A stretch of 64,000 nucleotides of DNA from Gracilaria domingensis (lineage: Eukaryota > Rhodophyta > Florideophyceae > Gracilariales > Gracilariaceae). Position 1 is the stretch's first letter. The number at the start of each line of letters is the position of its first letter. The notes below the pieces were generated by a model. It did not search any database, was not told where the DNA came from, and was given only the letters and a program-made list of their open reading frames with translations. The translations under genes and the position numbers were made by a program. Shown here in pieces: positions 22,070 through 33,112 of this stretch. The stretch covers positions 26,481 to 90,480 of the forward strand of contig VCMS01000272.1 in assembly GCA_022539475.1 (NCBI GenBank), read 5' to 3'.

Positions 22070-23998
22070 TCTTCCCTTAGAAGCTTCTGACTTTGCTTTC
22101 ACAGAACTCGGCGATAACTCCACGGTACCCATCATCTATAAGGTTCACGCGACTGTTGCTATCCGCGACATTATGGTTCCTATTTCGGTCTATGTTATCG
22201 AGATGAAGGACAAGGAAGATGGGTTGCCCCTTATCACAGTTGGGCGAAAATGGCTTCGAAATGTCAAACCTATCCTAGACTGGTCGTCGTACAGCATAAC
22301 CATCAAGCGCGCAGATGGTTCCTCAGTAGAAGTGCTCCCGCGACAACGGTCTACGCGTCGAAGACGTTGTTCAGAACCGGCAATACCTACTCTCACGTTC
22401 AAACGTATGCGCCGTCTCGTCAAACAACGTACGTGCGAACTGTATGCGTTACGACTCCAACCTTTCACGTCCGTCGAATGCGACAAGGAGTTGGCACCAA
22501 TCGTCGACGAATTCGAGGACGTCTTCAAGGAAGAGCTCCCGTTCGAACTGCCACCGCAGCACGAACACGACTTTGAGATCAATCTCAAACCGGATCAGCC
22601 ACCGCCTGTCCGGCCTGTCATCCGCCTATCGCAGGAAGAACTGAATATGCTCCGCAACACACTGGACGAACTTCTGCGCAAAGGCTTTATCCGACCGTCG
22701 TCTTAGCCGTTCGGAGCCCCAGTATTCTTCGTACGCAAGAAATCTGGACAACTACGTCTAGTCTGCGACTACCGCGCTCTCAACCGCATTACCATCCCAG
22801 ATGCCACCCCTCTACCACTCATCGACGAGGCTCTGAATCAAGTCGCAGGCGCCACCATCTTCTCCCAAATTGACTTGGTGGGAGCATACCACCAGATGAG
22901 AATCAAAGAAGAGGACTGTCACAAAACCGCGATATGGACACGCTTCGGTTCATTCGAGTGGCGCGTATTGTGCTTCGGACTATGAAATGCGCCGGCCGCT
23001 TTCTCACGCCTCATCACATCTGCGCTGCGGCACCTCAACGGCGAGTGTCTGGTTCTCTACATCGATGATATTCTCGTGTACAGCAGGTAAATGGAAGAAC
23101 ACAAGAAGCACCTCCGACAAGTCCTCTCAGCGCTACGCAAACACCAGCTTTAGGCTAAACTCAGCAAATGCGCTTTTAGGGTCACAGAAGTGGACTTTCT
23201 CGGCTTCAAAGTTACCGACAAGGGCGTATCAACACAGGAGCCTCTTGTCAGCTCTGTCCGAGATTGGCCCGTGCCCACCACTCTGAAACACGTTCAACAG
23301 TTCATTGGGTTGGCAAACTTCTACCGCCGCTTCGTGAGAGGCTACGCTGTGATCTTGCAACCTCTTACGGACTTGCTCCGCTTTCATCAGTTTGAGTGGA
23401 AGCCTCTGCAGCAGTCCGCATTCAAGGAGATCAAGAACGCTCTAATCTCCGCACCCGTCTCGCGCACCCCGACCCGACGAAGCAGTTTGTTCTCGCTACA
23501 GACGCGTCGAAACATGCAGTTGGTGCTACTTTGTCACAACATGGGCACCCAATTGCTTTCCTCTCACACGGTCTATCGCCAGCAGAGAGCAACTGGGACA
23601 CTGGCGACCAGGAACTGCTAGCCGTCATGATTGCACTCCGCGTTTGGGGACAGTACCTTCGAGGACGTCGCTTTCTTCTGCTTACTGACAACGATCCAAT
23701 TCGTTATCTTCAATCAAAGTCGAAGCTGGCCGGTTGGCAGTGCCGCTGGCTGGATGAGATACAAGAGCACAGCTTCGACGTGAGGCACCTTCCGGGGAAG
23801 AAGAACATCGTCTCTGACGCGCTGAGTCGTCGACCGGACTACGTTCCCCACCTCCGCTCGCTGAACGCTCAGCTTCCCTGCATCTACGACCGTATCAAAG
23901 CGTACTACTGCGAATACAGCTTAGCGTCTCTCATTCTCGCTAGATGCCCTCCCGCAGGAACATCTTTGGCAGCGTCCCAACACCGCATCTCCACAAAC
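21789..23998 (+). pseudogene. pol of element D, part 1 (protease, reverse transcriptase, RNase H)
   Basis: Protease: the active site reads HLDPGASH (22017-22031), with Pro where Ser or Thr is normal. Reverse transcriptase follows: KGFIRPSS, LRLVCDYRALN, SQIDLVGAYHQ and the catalytic LYIDDILVY (YIDD at 23058-23069). The frame carries TAG 22704, TGA 22983, TAA 23088 and TAG 23151 but no frameshift until about 23460, after which RNase H (ATDASKHAVGA, LLTDNDPIRYL, SDALSRRPD) is in another frame. The hAT insertion at 23999 cuts between RNase H and the integrase N-terminus. Confidence 0.88.
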
Positions 23999-26836
23999 CA
24001 GGGGCGTATTCGTGACTACATTTTTAGTGCACCCTGAAGTCAAGAAGTCATGCAAAATTGCCGGTAGTCGACCCTAATGTAGTCAGAATATAGTCACAAG
24101 AAATCGGCTTTGTCTTTACTAGATACATTAAGACATATCTACTGAAGAGTCTTCTAGTACTGTCCTTGCTACCTTTAATGCGATTCTTCGAAACGCAGAA
24201 GCACGGGGATGGAGCAAACTGTTTTGAACATGATGACATCCTTGAACCTCAGAATGCACAAAAGCTCTAATGAGTTCAGTCATCTCCAACGTCCCTGAAA
24301 GCAAAGATTGCCTCTGATTGCCTTCAGTACGACCAAGGTCGCTGAAAAGTCTTTCAGCTGAAGCAGATGATGCTTGAGAGGACAAAGCAGCACGTGCAAT
24401 CCTGTTGAACGGAACGGGGCTAATTAAACCAGCTCGTTCGTTTGCGCATTTCCAAAATTGCAAAGCCATGCTTGGCTCTTTTCGACCATTGATCAACAAC
24501 GAACTCTCCAGTTCCTTGCAAAACAAACTGAAAACAACCTTCAATTCATCCCCATGGTTTGTCAATGAACTATCGAGTTCAATTGCCTCTCTTACAACAG
24601 CACTGCCTACAACAGACCTGTACTCTTGCTTCGACTCTTCATCGCCATCTAAAAAATCAAAACCACACTCGTTTACATCCAGGAGTGCTGCAATGTGAAA
24701 GAGAAGGACGCGTCGTGATTCTCTTATCGATGGAGGTGGAGTGTAAGAATATTTATTCGGCACGATTTCAAAGTTGTTTTCGGTGCTTTCGTGGCTGTCT
24801 GGACTCCAATTGGCAGCATAATCGTCTACTTGGTGCCACAATGTACCTAGTCGTGCTTTGACACGCTCTGCTAGAGAAACAGCCAGCATTCTAGCAGAAT
24901 GTTGAATAAGTTTGATCTGCCTCGCCTCATCTCGTTCCTTGTCTGCTATAGCAGAGCTCAATCGTACTGGAAGAGCACTACCCTGAGAAGTAGTGTCATC
25001 ACCATCGCTATCCAGGTTGGGAAAAAAGCCCTCATCTTGGTCCTCAAAAATACTCATTTCTCCAGCCATTATGTACAGTGTTTCATGCAACTCTCTTAAT
25101 AAACGAGGTGCTCGAGAAAGTGTGACTTTTTTGTCGGCTTCAAGCTGTCGAGCTACTCTTCGAACCTCAGCAAGAACCAAGATGTATTCTGCAAGCGTAT
25201 TCTGTTGCTCGGATGTCAGCTGAGGAAGAACGTCGCGGCCAATACTCAAATCAGCAGACACAGAGTGTATGTTTGTCATCCTTGTAAAATATGTCAGCAT
25301 TGCACCAAGTTTAGAGTGCCAGCGTGTAGGAATATCTCGCTTCAGCTTTTGTACTCGATCACAAGTGACACCGCTATCTAGTTGTTTTTGCAGAAGCAAC
25401 TGTGATGCCTTCGGATGCTGGTTGAAATAAGTTGTGACACGATCCACGTGATCCATCATTTTTTGCCATGCAGTTCCTGCCCTGAACACGTCCTTGACAA
25501 CTAGAGCAAGTGTATGAACCACACATCTCACTGATCCTACATAGTTGGTCATCAAATCTACTGCAAGTGCAGTTGCTGCTTCATTATCACTCGTCGCTGA
25601 GAAAACATGAATATCATCGCTGCCTACGATTGGGCTCTGGTCTAACACCTCTTCCATAATGCTCCGCAGTTGTTCTCCATTCTTTGCAGTACTCCCAATA
25701 TTCAATGTAGATATTGGCAAGCATCGAAGCTTCCATTCCATATCTACATAGTGCCACGTCATTCCCAGAATTGGAGCGCCAAGAGCAGCGCTCCAGCCAT
25801 CAACGGTAATACATCCAGTCATGACTTCCTTTACAGAGACTTTTAGGATCGAGCAAACAGCTTTGTAGACTTGAAGCAAATAGGAATCGAGAGGTGTTTT
25901 GCTGCAAAAGTGCAAACGTCCGCCGCATACGTCGATGAGACCTTGCAGCAAAGGTGAGCCCATTTTTGCAATCGATGATTCGCTCGCGCAGGCAAATAGA
26001 ACAGTTCCAACTGTTTGGAAGAGCTTTGGGTCAACAATACGACCTATGTTTCGAGGACCAACGACTGAAGTACGACAAGATTCCCTTCTCTTGAAAAAAC
26101 CTGTAATAGGAGGAGTGGCATGCTGCTTCCTGTAACGGTTTCGTTCGCGGCGAAGTGCGTTTTTAATTTCTTTAAGGGGAGAAAGCGAGAGGTTCAGCCT
26201 TTGTAAATTGTCATGTAACTGTCGGTGCCTGATTCGGTAGTGTTTGATGATGTTTGACGTGGAGCCGTTTTGATTAATTGCCCCATTGCAGTCGCCAATC
26301 ATGCATTGAAACGTCGCTTTTGCACCATTCTTTGAAATACGAGCTGCATGAGTACTCCAAAGCGAGGACTTGCTGGAACTGTTTGTTGACTTCGGTTTAC
26401 CTCTTCGGCGCATCTGTTGCTCTTGCTGTCGAAAGAGAAGCTTCTGTGCATTTTGTTGAAGATTGGATCCATTTTGTTGGTTCAAAGCGTCACTATTGCT
26501 GTTATCATCTTCTGGAGGTGTGGGTAAAGACTCTAAAGAACGATTTCGTGTCTGCATTTTGAGTAGAACCGATCTAGAGATGGAATCGTATGAAAGAAAG
26601 CGAGTAATGATTACGGATGCTTTGTAGATCATGGTACTCAGAACTACTGATACGTTGTTCAAAGCCGGCGGCGGCCGAATGAATCTACTTTAGCCCTCTC
26701 CAAGATCATCTCACGTCGCATGGAGCTGCCGTACGCAATGCTGACTACAGTTATGACTACGAAAAAACTGCTCAAGTCAGTCAGTCAAAGTCAGTGTAAA
26801 AATGGCCGTAGTCAGTCAGTCACGGATACGGGCCTG
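23999..26836 (-). mobile_element. hAT DNA transposon (2838 bp), complete
   Basis: Termini are imperfect inverted repeats: CAGGGGCGTATTCGTGACT on the left and, reversed, CAGGCCCGTATCCGTGACT on the right. The perfect 8-bp target duplication CCACAAAC lies at 23991-23998 and 26837-26844. Subterminal regions repeat GTAGTC/GTCAGTCA many times, as expected for transposase binding. Removing the element plus one duplication copy (2846 bp) restores the host reading frame between RNase H and integrase. Confidence 0.95.
24128..26632 (-). CDS. hAT transposase, intact (about 834 aa, or 809 from the second ATG)
   Basis: A single uninterrupted frame. The ATG candidates are 26632 and 26557 (MQTRNRSLES); I favour the latter or cannot separate them. 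The N-terminal third is Gln/Asn/Ser-rich with a BED-type zinc finger: CMIGDC followed by IIKHYRIRH. The RNase H-like core shows the first acidic motif in CITVDGWSA, the second in SATSDNEAA followed by the family C-x2-H motif CVVHTLALV, and the C-terminal dimerisation region with SSASAERLFSDLGR containing the expected Glu. hAT transposases excise and reinsert the element by a hairpin-forming cut-and-paste reaction in the nucleus. With intact ORF, ends and duplication, this copy could be recent and possibly active. Confidence 0.93.
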   Translation of the reverse strand: MIYKASVIITRFLSYDSISRSVLLKMQTRNRSLESLPTPPEDDNSNSDALNQQNGSNLQQNAQKLLFRQQEQQMRRRGKPKSTNSSSKSSLWSTHAARISKNGAKATFQCMIGDCNGAINQNGSTSNIIKHYRIRHRQLHDNLQRLNLSLSPLKEIKNALRRERNRYRKQHATPPITGFFKRRESCRTSVVGPRNIGRIVDPKLFQTVGTVLFACASESSIAKMGSPLLQGLIDVCGGRLHFCSKTPLDSYLLQVYKAVCSILKVSVKEVMTGCITVDGWSAALGAPILGMTWHYVDMEWKLRCLPISTLNIGSTAKNGEQLRSIMEEVLDQSPIVGSDDIHVFSATSDNEAATALAVDLMTNYVGSVRCVVHTLALVVKDVFRAGTAWQKMMDHVDRVTTYFNQHPKASQLLLQKQLDSGVTCDRVQKLKRDIPTRWHSKLGAMLTYFTRMTNIHSVSADLSIGRDVLPQLTSEQQNTLAEYILVLAEVRRVARQLEADKKVTLSRAPRLLRELHETLYIMAGEMSIFEDQDEGFFPNLDSDGDDTTSQGSALPVRLSSAIADKERDEARQIKLIQHSARMLAVSLAERVKARLGTLWHQVDDYAANWSPDSHESTENNFEIVPNKYSYTPPPSIRESRRVLLFHIAALLDVNECGFDFLDGDEESKQEYRSVVGSAVVREAIELDSSLTNHGDELKVVFSLFCKELESSLLINGRKEPSMALQFWKCANERAGLISPVPFNRIARAALSSQASSASAERLFSDLGRTEGNQRQSLLSGTLEMTELIRAFVHSEVQGCHHVQNSLLHPRASAFRRIALKVARTVLEDSSVDMS

Positions 26837-26844
26837 CCACAAAC

Positions 26845-28158
26845 TTCACTGTGATTAGCGGCCTCATATTCTGGAAATAGGCAGGCTCTCTGCGCATCTA
26901 TATTCCTACCGGCAGCCTCCGTGACGGGATCATATCGCATTTTCACGGTATCGGCCACCGAGGAGCGGACAAGACTTACTACTCCGCCTCACGAAGTGGA
27001 TACTGGCCACACATGTACCGTGAAATCTTGCGCTTTGTACGGCACTGTAGGAACTGCCAGTCCAACAAATCTTCGCACGACAAGCAGCAAGGCCTATTAC
27101 AACCGCTTCAAATCCTCAACCGGTGCTCGGAGATGGTAAGGTTTGACTTCTTGACGGAATTACCGCAGTCAGAACATAGCTTTGACGCCATCTTGATCAT
27201 GGTCGACAAGCTTTCCAAGCAAGCTATTTTCCTTCCGACAACGAAATGCGTCACCGCCGCGGATACTGCGCGACTGTTCTACACTCACCTTATCGCCAGG
27301 CATGGCGTCCCGCACACACAAATCTCTGACCGAGACCCCAAGGTTCGTTCCAGATTTTGGAAGACGTTTATGCAACTACTGAACATCCACTGCAATATCT
27401 CGACTGCCGATCACCCCCAGACTGACGGGCAGTCTGAGAATCTCATTCCAACTCTCTCCTTCATGTTCCGCTCGTCAATCCAGGCTGCTCCCCCCTGCTG
27501 GGACTCTGTTCTTCCTACCTTGGAGTTCGAATACAACTCTTCTCGGCATTCCAGCACCAGACTCTCTCTCTTTGAAGTCTCTCTGGGATACATCCCTCAC
27601 ACTCCTATCACGCGTACCCTGGAATACTGCTCCGACCGCTGGCATGCTGCAATCGACTACGTGGAAAAAAGAAAGGCTATGGTTGCACTTGCGCGCGAAC
27701 AGCTTGCGAACGCTATCTCTGCGCAGAAGTTTTATGCTCCCAGATCGCGACGCGACATTTCCTTTGAAGAAGGTGAATTAGTGCTTCTACGTGCAGATAA
27801 CCTTTCTTTGAAGCGTCGCTCTTCTTTGCCAAAGAAATGGCAACCGCGGTAGATTGGACCCTTCTGGGTACAGAAGCAGCTTGGGCCTGTGACGTATCGC
27901 ATCGAGCTCCCTCTGACCATGCGTCGTGCCCACAACGTGTTTCACGTGGCAAAGCTCCGCCATTTTCGTCACTCCAACAAGGATCCGTTGGACATTTCGA
28001 TGGGCAACAACGGTTCGATTAAGCAGAAGGTTGCGTGTATTTTGGGAGGCAAGAAGCCTAACCGCCTCGTCTACTATCTGGTTCAGTTCGTTGGGATACG
28101 AAAAACGACGCCGTTTGGCTTCCGCGCACTGCGTTGCAGAACTGTCACGAAAGAATAA
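26845..28158 (+). pseudogene. pol of element D, part 2 (integrase and tail)
   Basis: This continues D after the hAT insertion. TAG at 26878-26880 interrupts the start. The integrase zinc finger is visible (HFHGIGHRGADK ... CRNCQ), then the DDE core: Asp in VRFDFLTELPQ, Asp in QISDRDPK and Glu in DGQSEN. A TAG at 27850-27852 replaces what is usually Trp in the PRW-GPF motif. Beyond it the GPFWVQKQLGPVTYRIELP module and a degenerate chromodomain-like patch (VYYLVQFVGI) run to 28158. The catalytic residues are all still present. Confidence 0.88.
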
Positions 28159-28213
28159 TTTTTTGTCTAACTACGACCTTGATGAAGACATCTACGGCCA
28201 AAAGCGGCGCGAG

Positions 28214-28459
28214 TGTAACACAGTAGTGTGACGTATAAGCTAGAAGAGTGATCTATAAGCTAGACTAGTGTTGCTTGTAGTTTCGCGTGTGGCCTTGCGT
28301 AACTTCCATTAGCGCCTAGCGCTTTAGGTTGCGTTTCACGCGTGCTATAAAAGAAGAGTTAGAAATCTGGACTGTGTTTTCTGAGCGGAGTACAGCCGAT
28401 CACGATCTTACAACTCATCAATTTCGTCACAACTGTATTCATTCACCTCTCGTATTACA
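28214..28459 (+). repeat. 3' LTR of element D
   Basis: It is 246 bp, starts TGTAACA and ends TATTACA, with TATAAAAG at 28346-28353, matching the 5' LTR block by block with scattered substitutions. The preceding AAAAGCGGCGCGAG is the only purine-rich run that could serve as polypurine tract. Confidence 0.88.
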
Positions 28460-28610
28460 CTTAAGGTGCGACCACCAAACATGCAGTTGCTGAGGAATTA
28501 TGAGAGCGAATGAGTAGTGAGGCGTTGGATAACAAGACTGTGTGTCCGGTTCTCGGCAGCACTGGTTTAATAGTAAAAGAAGCAGATGCTTAACCCTTTT
28601 GAAACGAAAC

Positions 28611-28727
28611 GCTTATGTCTGTTCAAACAGACATAAGCTGAACCAGCTATTGGGCAACAAGAAATATCATTGGCCTCAGTACGGCCATGTGTTTATCAGG
28701 TTTATGTCTACCTGCATAGACATAAAC
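28611..28727. repeat. Subterminal hairpins, left end of piggyBac
   Basis: GCTTATGTCTGTT pairs with AACAGACATAAGC (28611-28638). TTTATGTCTA pairs with TAGACATAAA (about 28702-28727). The right end has TTATGTCTA/TAGACATAA at about 35101-35124. The shared TTATGTCT core suggests transposase-binding sites. Confidence 0.75.
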
Positions 28728-28787
28728 TCAGTCGGCGTTGATTGGTCTTTGGTCGGTCAAATGCTCACTCGATCCAATTGAAAAGCG

Positions 28788-28795
28788 TATAAAAG
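28788..28795 (+). promoter_or_regulatory. TATA box of the piggyBac transposase
   Basis: TATAAAAG lies about 190 bp inside the left end and upstream of the transposase frames. Confidence 0.6.
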
Positions 28796-29124
28796 AACAA
28801 TACCGCTCCAATAGCATTAGTGAGAAGCAAAACGACGTTCAATAGGCACAAAGATACTCTCAAGGCCACCAAAATGCACATGCATAAGAACACCAAATTC
28901 AAATTCTTTGCTTTAAATAGATCTGTGTCTCTGTTTCATGGTTTGCTTTTCATGCCCATGGTTCGAAGAGCCCAAATTCAGCGGCTATCAGCCAAGACCG
29001 GGTCTGTATTGAATATAACTTACGATGAGAAATTGACTTTGAGCGAAAGGTTGCCAAATGAAAGGCAACCGCCAAAAGCGAACGAAAATATCGCTGTGGT
29101 GGTGTTGTAGCGACAACATCCTCC

Positions 29125-30835
29125 ATGAATGCTTGCGTTTCTCGCAATGTTTTTAGAATCTCCACCACTTCCACCTCGTGAAGATGAGCGCAACTCCCTT
29201 GAGTGCAATACTGAGGAAGCTGCAGACTGGTTCTCTGACGAATTCGGCTCTCAAGAGTTTGAAATAAGCGCATTGGGGGTTGTAGAAAAAATTGAGGCTC
29301 ATTCAACAGGTTGCTCATTGCGCAAAGCGGCAAGAACGAAGTGGCTTATACTTAGCAGAAGAGTGTGCCATTCGAAGAACGTATGCACACAAGAGAGAAT
29401 TAGGAGTGTTTGGTTTGTTTTTGAACTTCTCGTTTATGAAATGTCTCAGAATTTGGACCAGTACTGAGCTAATTCGAAGAGGAAAACGAAGCAAGCCTCT
29501 TCGAATAGACGAGCTACAGGCCTATCTGGGCTTGGAACTTGCAACATCTGTCCATAGACTCAACCGCTTATGCGACTACTGGTGCGGATCAGACTTGCTG
29601 GGGAACCCTTTTTTCAAAAAGGTTATGGGACGAGATACTTTTTTGAGCATTCGAGCAGCCCTTAGATTATACCCAGCGTATGAACATTATGCTTCGCTTT
29701 CTGATCCGCTTTGGCATTGCCGACAGATTCTTGAACCCTTCATGCGGAATTGCGCTACGTTGGCAGTGCCCGTCGGAGTTAGTTCTCTCGATGAGAATAC
29801 AATCCGCTGCAAGATACGTACTGGGGCCAAGACCTACATGAAATCGAAACCAGTAAAGCTTGGTATACGATTCTACGATGTAGTGGGATGGTCTCATGCG
29901 TACCTTCACTCGTTTCAGGATAATGGCTCGGGCAGTAAATCTGGTCAAACTCCGGTTCAAAGGTATACTGCTGTGTTTCGTAACTTACGAGGAGTTATTG
30001 ACCGCGTAATTGATGGGTCGTTGGTTTAAACGTCGTCTTCCACGGCGCTATGGTGTACAAAACTTGCACATCAAACAAAGCTTCACCCTACTCGGGAACA
30101 TGGACGCCTAATGGTAATGGATAATTTCTATACGCGCCATGTTCTAGGACAAGAACTGCAGCGCCTCTCTGACGGTGAATGTAAAATTCTTGGAACTGTC
30201 AGAATCAATAACGTGGACGGGTTGAATAGGCCGTTTCTGAAAGAGGCGATCGAGGACGTTAAGAATTCGAAACGAGGAGATTGGCGGCTTCTTGAGGTGT
30301 ACTATAGAAAAGCAGGTAAGAGTTTTGAAGTAGTGATCGCTGAGAACACAGGGTTTGTCGGCTTCAAAGATCGATCAGTTGTTTCTTTCTATACAAACAA
30401 TTTGAGAGGTACGCCGACAGCTCGTATTCGCAAGCCAGATGCTCATGCCGTGTTCTGTGTTCACGGTTTAGCACCACTGGAAAGGTGTACAGGAACGGAA
30501 TCATTGAATCGATCAGTACTACAAGTGCCCGCAATATTTGTGGCCTACAATCTCTTCATGAATGGGGTAGATCGTTTTGATCAGTTTCGATCTACCTCTG
30601 CCACTGTTCGAAAGAAAAAGAGAGTCACAATGAGTGTGCTCACGTTTATTCTGGACGGTTCTGTATTGAATGCTCACGCCTTGATAAAGGCCATTGCCGC
30701 TGCGAGTGAGGCTGTTATCGACCTAGGACGGCTAAAAAACATGTGATTCACCAACTTGTCGCTGACCATGTTGATTACAAGCAACAACGAGCGACACTTA
30801 CGGCAATATCGCTATTAACCGCTGCAAATAGCCGG
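29125..30835 (+). pseudogene. piggyBac transposase, main part (broken)
   Basis: The N-terminal part (29129-29460) is acidic, as usual for the family. A frameshift near 29460 leads into the core: IDELQAYLGLEL, then the catalytic block with the first Asp in SLDENTIRCKIRTGAK and KPVKLGIRFYDV. TAA at 30027-30029 interrupts it in frame. The second Asp lies in MVMDNFYTRHVL (30111) and the third in MNGVDRFDQFRS (about 30560). Near 30735 the better frame shifts again (KKHVIHQLVADHV) and reaches the Harbinger insertion at about 30834. piggyBac transposases perform TTAA-specific cut-and-paste. At least three lesions make this copy inactive. Confidence 0.9.
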
Positions 30836-31039
30836 GAATTGCGGGAATCGAGCAAAATAGAATAATGTTTCTGTTTGAAGACTTTCTTTCTTTGAAGGCA
30901 ACTTTTGAACCATAATGAAAATGCGAAACCACCTAATTAAGTATTTAGAACCAAGCGTATGAATAGTACGTTCAAAGAGAAATATAGCAACCGCAATCCT
31001 CATTTTTATGCTTTGACTCACAGATTACACAGAATTCTT

Positions 31040-31930
31040 TTAAGCATTAAACACAGGAAAAAGTTTTGCACCACTTTGAAGAGAAAGTTGCACAACATTA
31101 GCAACTACAAAAAAACATGTAGAATGTGTAAGACAATTGTGACGATATTTGTGATCGAGGATATTAAACTTCTTAAAGTACCGGTTCAGCGCCTCGTGCC
31201 TCGCTCTCAATTTTTGGTGCAAATTTGCTTGATTATTCGGAACATCAGCCAATTTTAAACATCGTGGATCACCATACCCTTTATCTGTCACAACTTGTTC
31301 TCCAGCTTGAAGCCTCTCTTTGAGATTGCTGCGAAAGATTCGAACATCTGGGAATGAACCGCAAAGGTAGTCCCCATTAACCCACACAATAAATCCGTTA
31401 TCCACTCTGAGTCCAATTTCGTACCGCAAACCTGCTCCACGAAATTTGTGGGAGTACCATATTCTCGAGAACGGAGACGGTTCGTTAATTCGACAGTCTG
31501 TACAATCTACCGAAATAAAACAAGAATAAAATTGTTTAGAACAAAACCTATTCTGTAGCTTAATTTGCATCCATATTGTTAGAATCATTCAGAAATATTT
31601 CTTGAAGTGCAGGATTTTAACGTACAATTTTCAGTTGCGATAATAATCTCACAATCGTCCAAGTCCATTTTCGAAATGTCTTCTTGTCAACACCGGTAAT
31701 AACGGTGTTGACTACCTCGGGGTTGTATAGTCTTAGAAAAAGAAGCGCGCAAAGAAGATGTTTCGGAGATGCTCTATCTGGCAGAGATGGACGCAGCTTG
31801 TTCCATAACAGAGATGAAACGTAATAATCGGTTCCGAATAAACAAGTAAATCTTCTGCTGTCGTTGATACTTCTCCGTCGCTTTCTAATGCTTGGTAGGG
31901 CAAAGAAGACATTTCGAAGTGTAGAGACAT
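31040..31930 (-). pseudogene. Harbinger 1 transposase (DDE_Tnp_4 type), broken
   Basis: The N-terminal segment changes frame near 31820; beyond it the typical helical pre-domain is readable (PKHLLCALLFLRLYNP, GVDKKTFRKWTW). After a disrupted stretch around 31640-31500, possibly an intron, the catalytic domain runs to 31040: ISVDCTDCRINEPSPF with the first Asp, YSHKFRGAGLRYEIG, VVTDKGYGDPRC with the second Asp, and RHEALNRYFKKFNIL with the Glu. The three acidic residues survive; the frame lesion inactivates the copy. Confidence 0.82.
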
Positions 31931-33112
31931 TAGCTGGCTGACCTTTAATTGATCTCTGCCGATGTCTATCTTGAAATGGCTAAGTAATGTAACGACTTAA
32001 ATACTGGGCTTCTGTTGTTTATGCAACGTGATTACTGAGATTAACGTGAATTTGGCTAGGTTACGTGCTTCTTGAGGGCCACACAGTAGCCCGTATGGCA
32101 AGAAAACATCCATTTCGTCATCATTGTTGAGGACATATATGTAAGTAGGACATGTCACCGTCTTACGAGAGGACAGACTCTACTTAGATTTTTAATTTTT
32201 GATAAAAGCACTTCTAGTACCTTAATGCCACTGGTCCATTCTTGAACTTACAAGAAATGCGCTAGACTTTTATTCTACAATGAAATGCTTCGGAACACAT
32301 CACAATGTAGTACATGATAACTTACATTTAACACTCATTTGGTGGGGTCCGAATGTTCCATTTACGGCTAAAAAGTGCGATTTTTACTACGAGCATTAAC
32401 TGCTTACATTCTTTTCTTCTCATAAAAAGGGAAAATTCCGATGTCTGCAAACGCGTTTGAAAGACTCCGGAGCTACAAAATGCTTCAATATAAGAAATTT
32501 TCAAAACTTTACTAAATGTAGCAATAAATATGTTCTTTCAAAGTTATATTTCTTTATATGTTTAACATTTTTTGTAAAGTGTAGCTATTGTCGATAGCAC
32601 TCGCCAGCAACAGAGGGTATAAGAGTGCAACTCTCTTCGATAGAGAAGAAGCTACAAGAACACATCACAATACATCAACGGAAAGTTTGTTATGATGTGT
32701 GATGACTCTGTAATTTATCACTCTATTGTAAGGAACGCCATTGTAAGTTCAAGATTTTAGGCACGCATGAACGGGAAGATATTTTTATCGTGTATAAAAT
32801 CACCAAGACTCCCAGCCATCTCAGTTTCTATACATCATCTGTGGCTCTCAGTACTTGTCAAGTGATACTTTCTTCACAAAACGTTGACGAACTGTTTCTT
32901 TCTAACTTGTTCCCACAAAGACCTAATCGGCTTTGGCAAAATGTCAGCGTTTCATATAATGTCGAGAAGAGAACATAAATGTACTGCAGGATGCAATCCA
33001 TTTAGCGATTATCTCTTTCTACGAAGAGCTACTTAAGCTGAACATCGTGGGCACCAGAGGATAAACTTGGACTCCTCTCCATCGAAATCACTTCAAGACA
33101 GAAGGAGAAGTT
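31931..33112. other. Divergent intergenic region of Harbinger 1
   Basis: About 1.2 kb of AT-rich sequence separate the two divergent genes. GGGTATAAGAG near 32617 is a possible TATA box. No gene is visible. Confidence 0.45.

Larger units (their letters stand above)
20034..28459 (+). mobile_element. Ty3/gypsy LTR retrotransposon D, with nested insertions
   Basis: The element has two 246-bp LTRs (TGTAACAC...TATTACA), gag, protease, reverse transcriptase, RNase H, integrase and a degenerate chromodomain-like tail in the standard order on the plus strand. Without the 217-bp solo LTR and the hAT transposon inserted in it, it would measure about 5.4 kb. The LTRs differ at roughly a tenth of positions by eye, so the insertion is old. 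Flanks CTGAG and CTTAA do not form a clear target duplication. Confidence 0.9.

Noticed and set aside
22704-23153. Nuclear stop-codon reassignment
   Set aside because: All three stop codons interrupt frames, while intact genes (hAT transposase, gag-only ORF) end normally; decay is the simpler reading.
20029-28464. 5-bp target duplication of element D
   Set aside because: Flanks CTGAG and CTTAA match at only three positions; not claimed.
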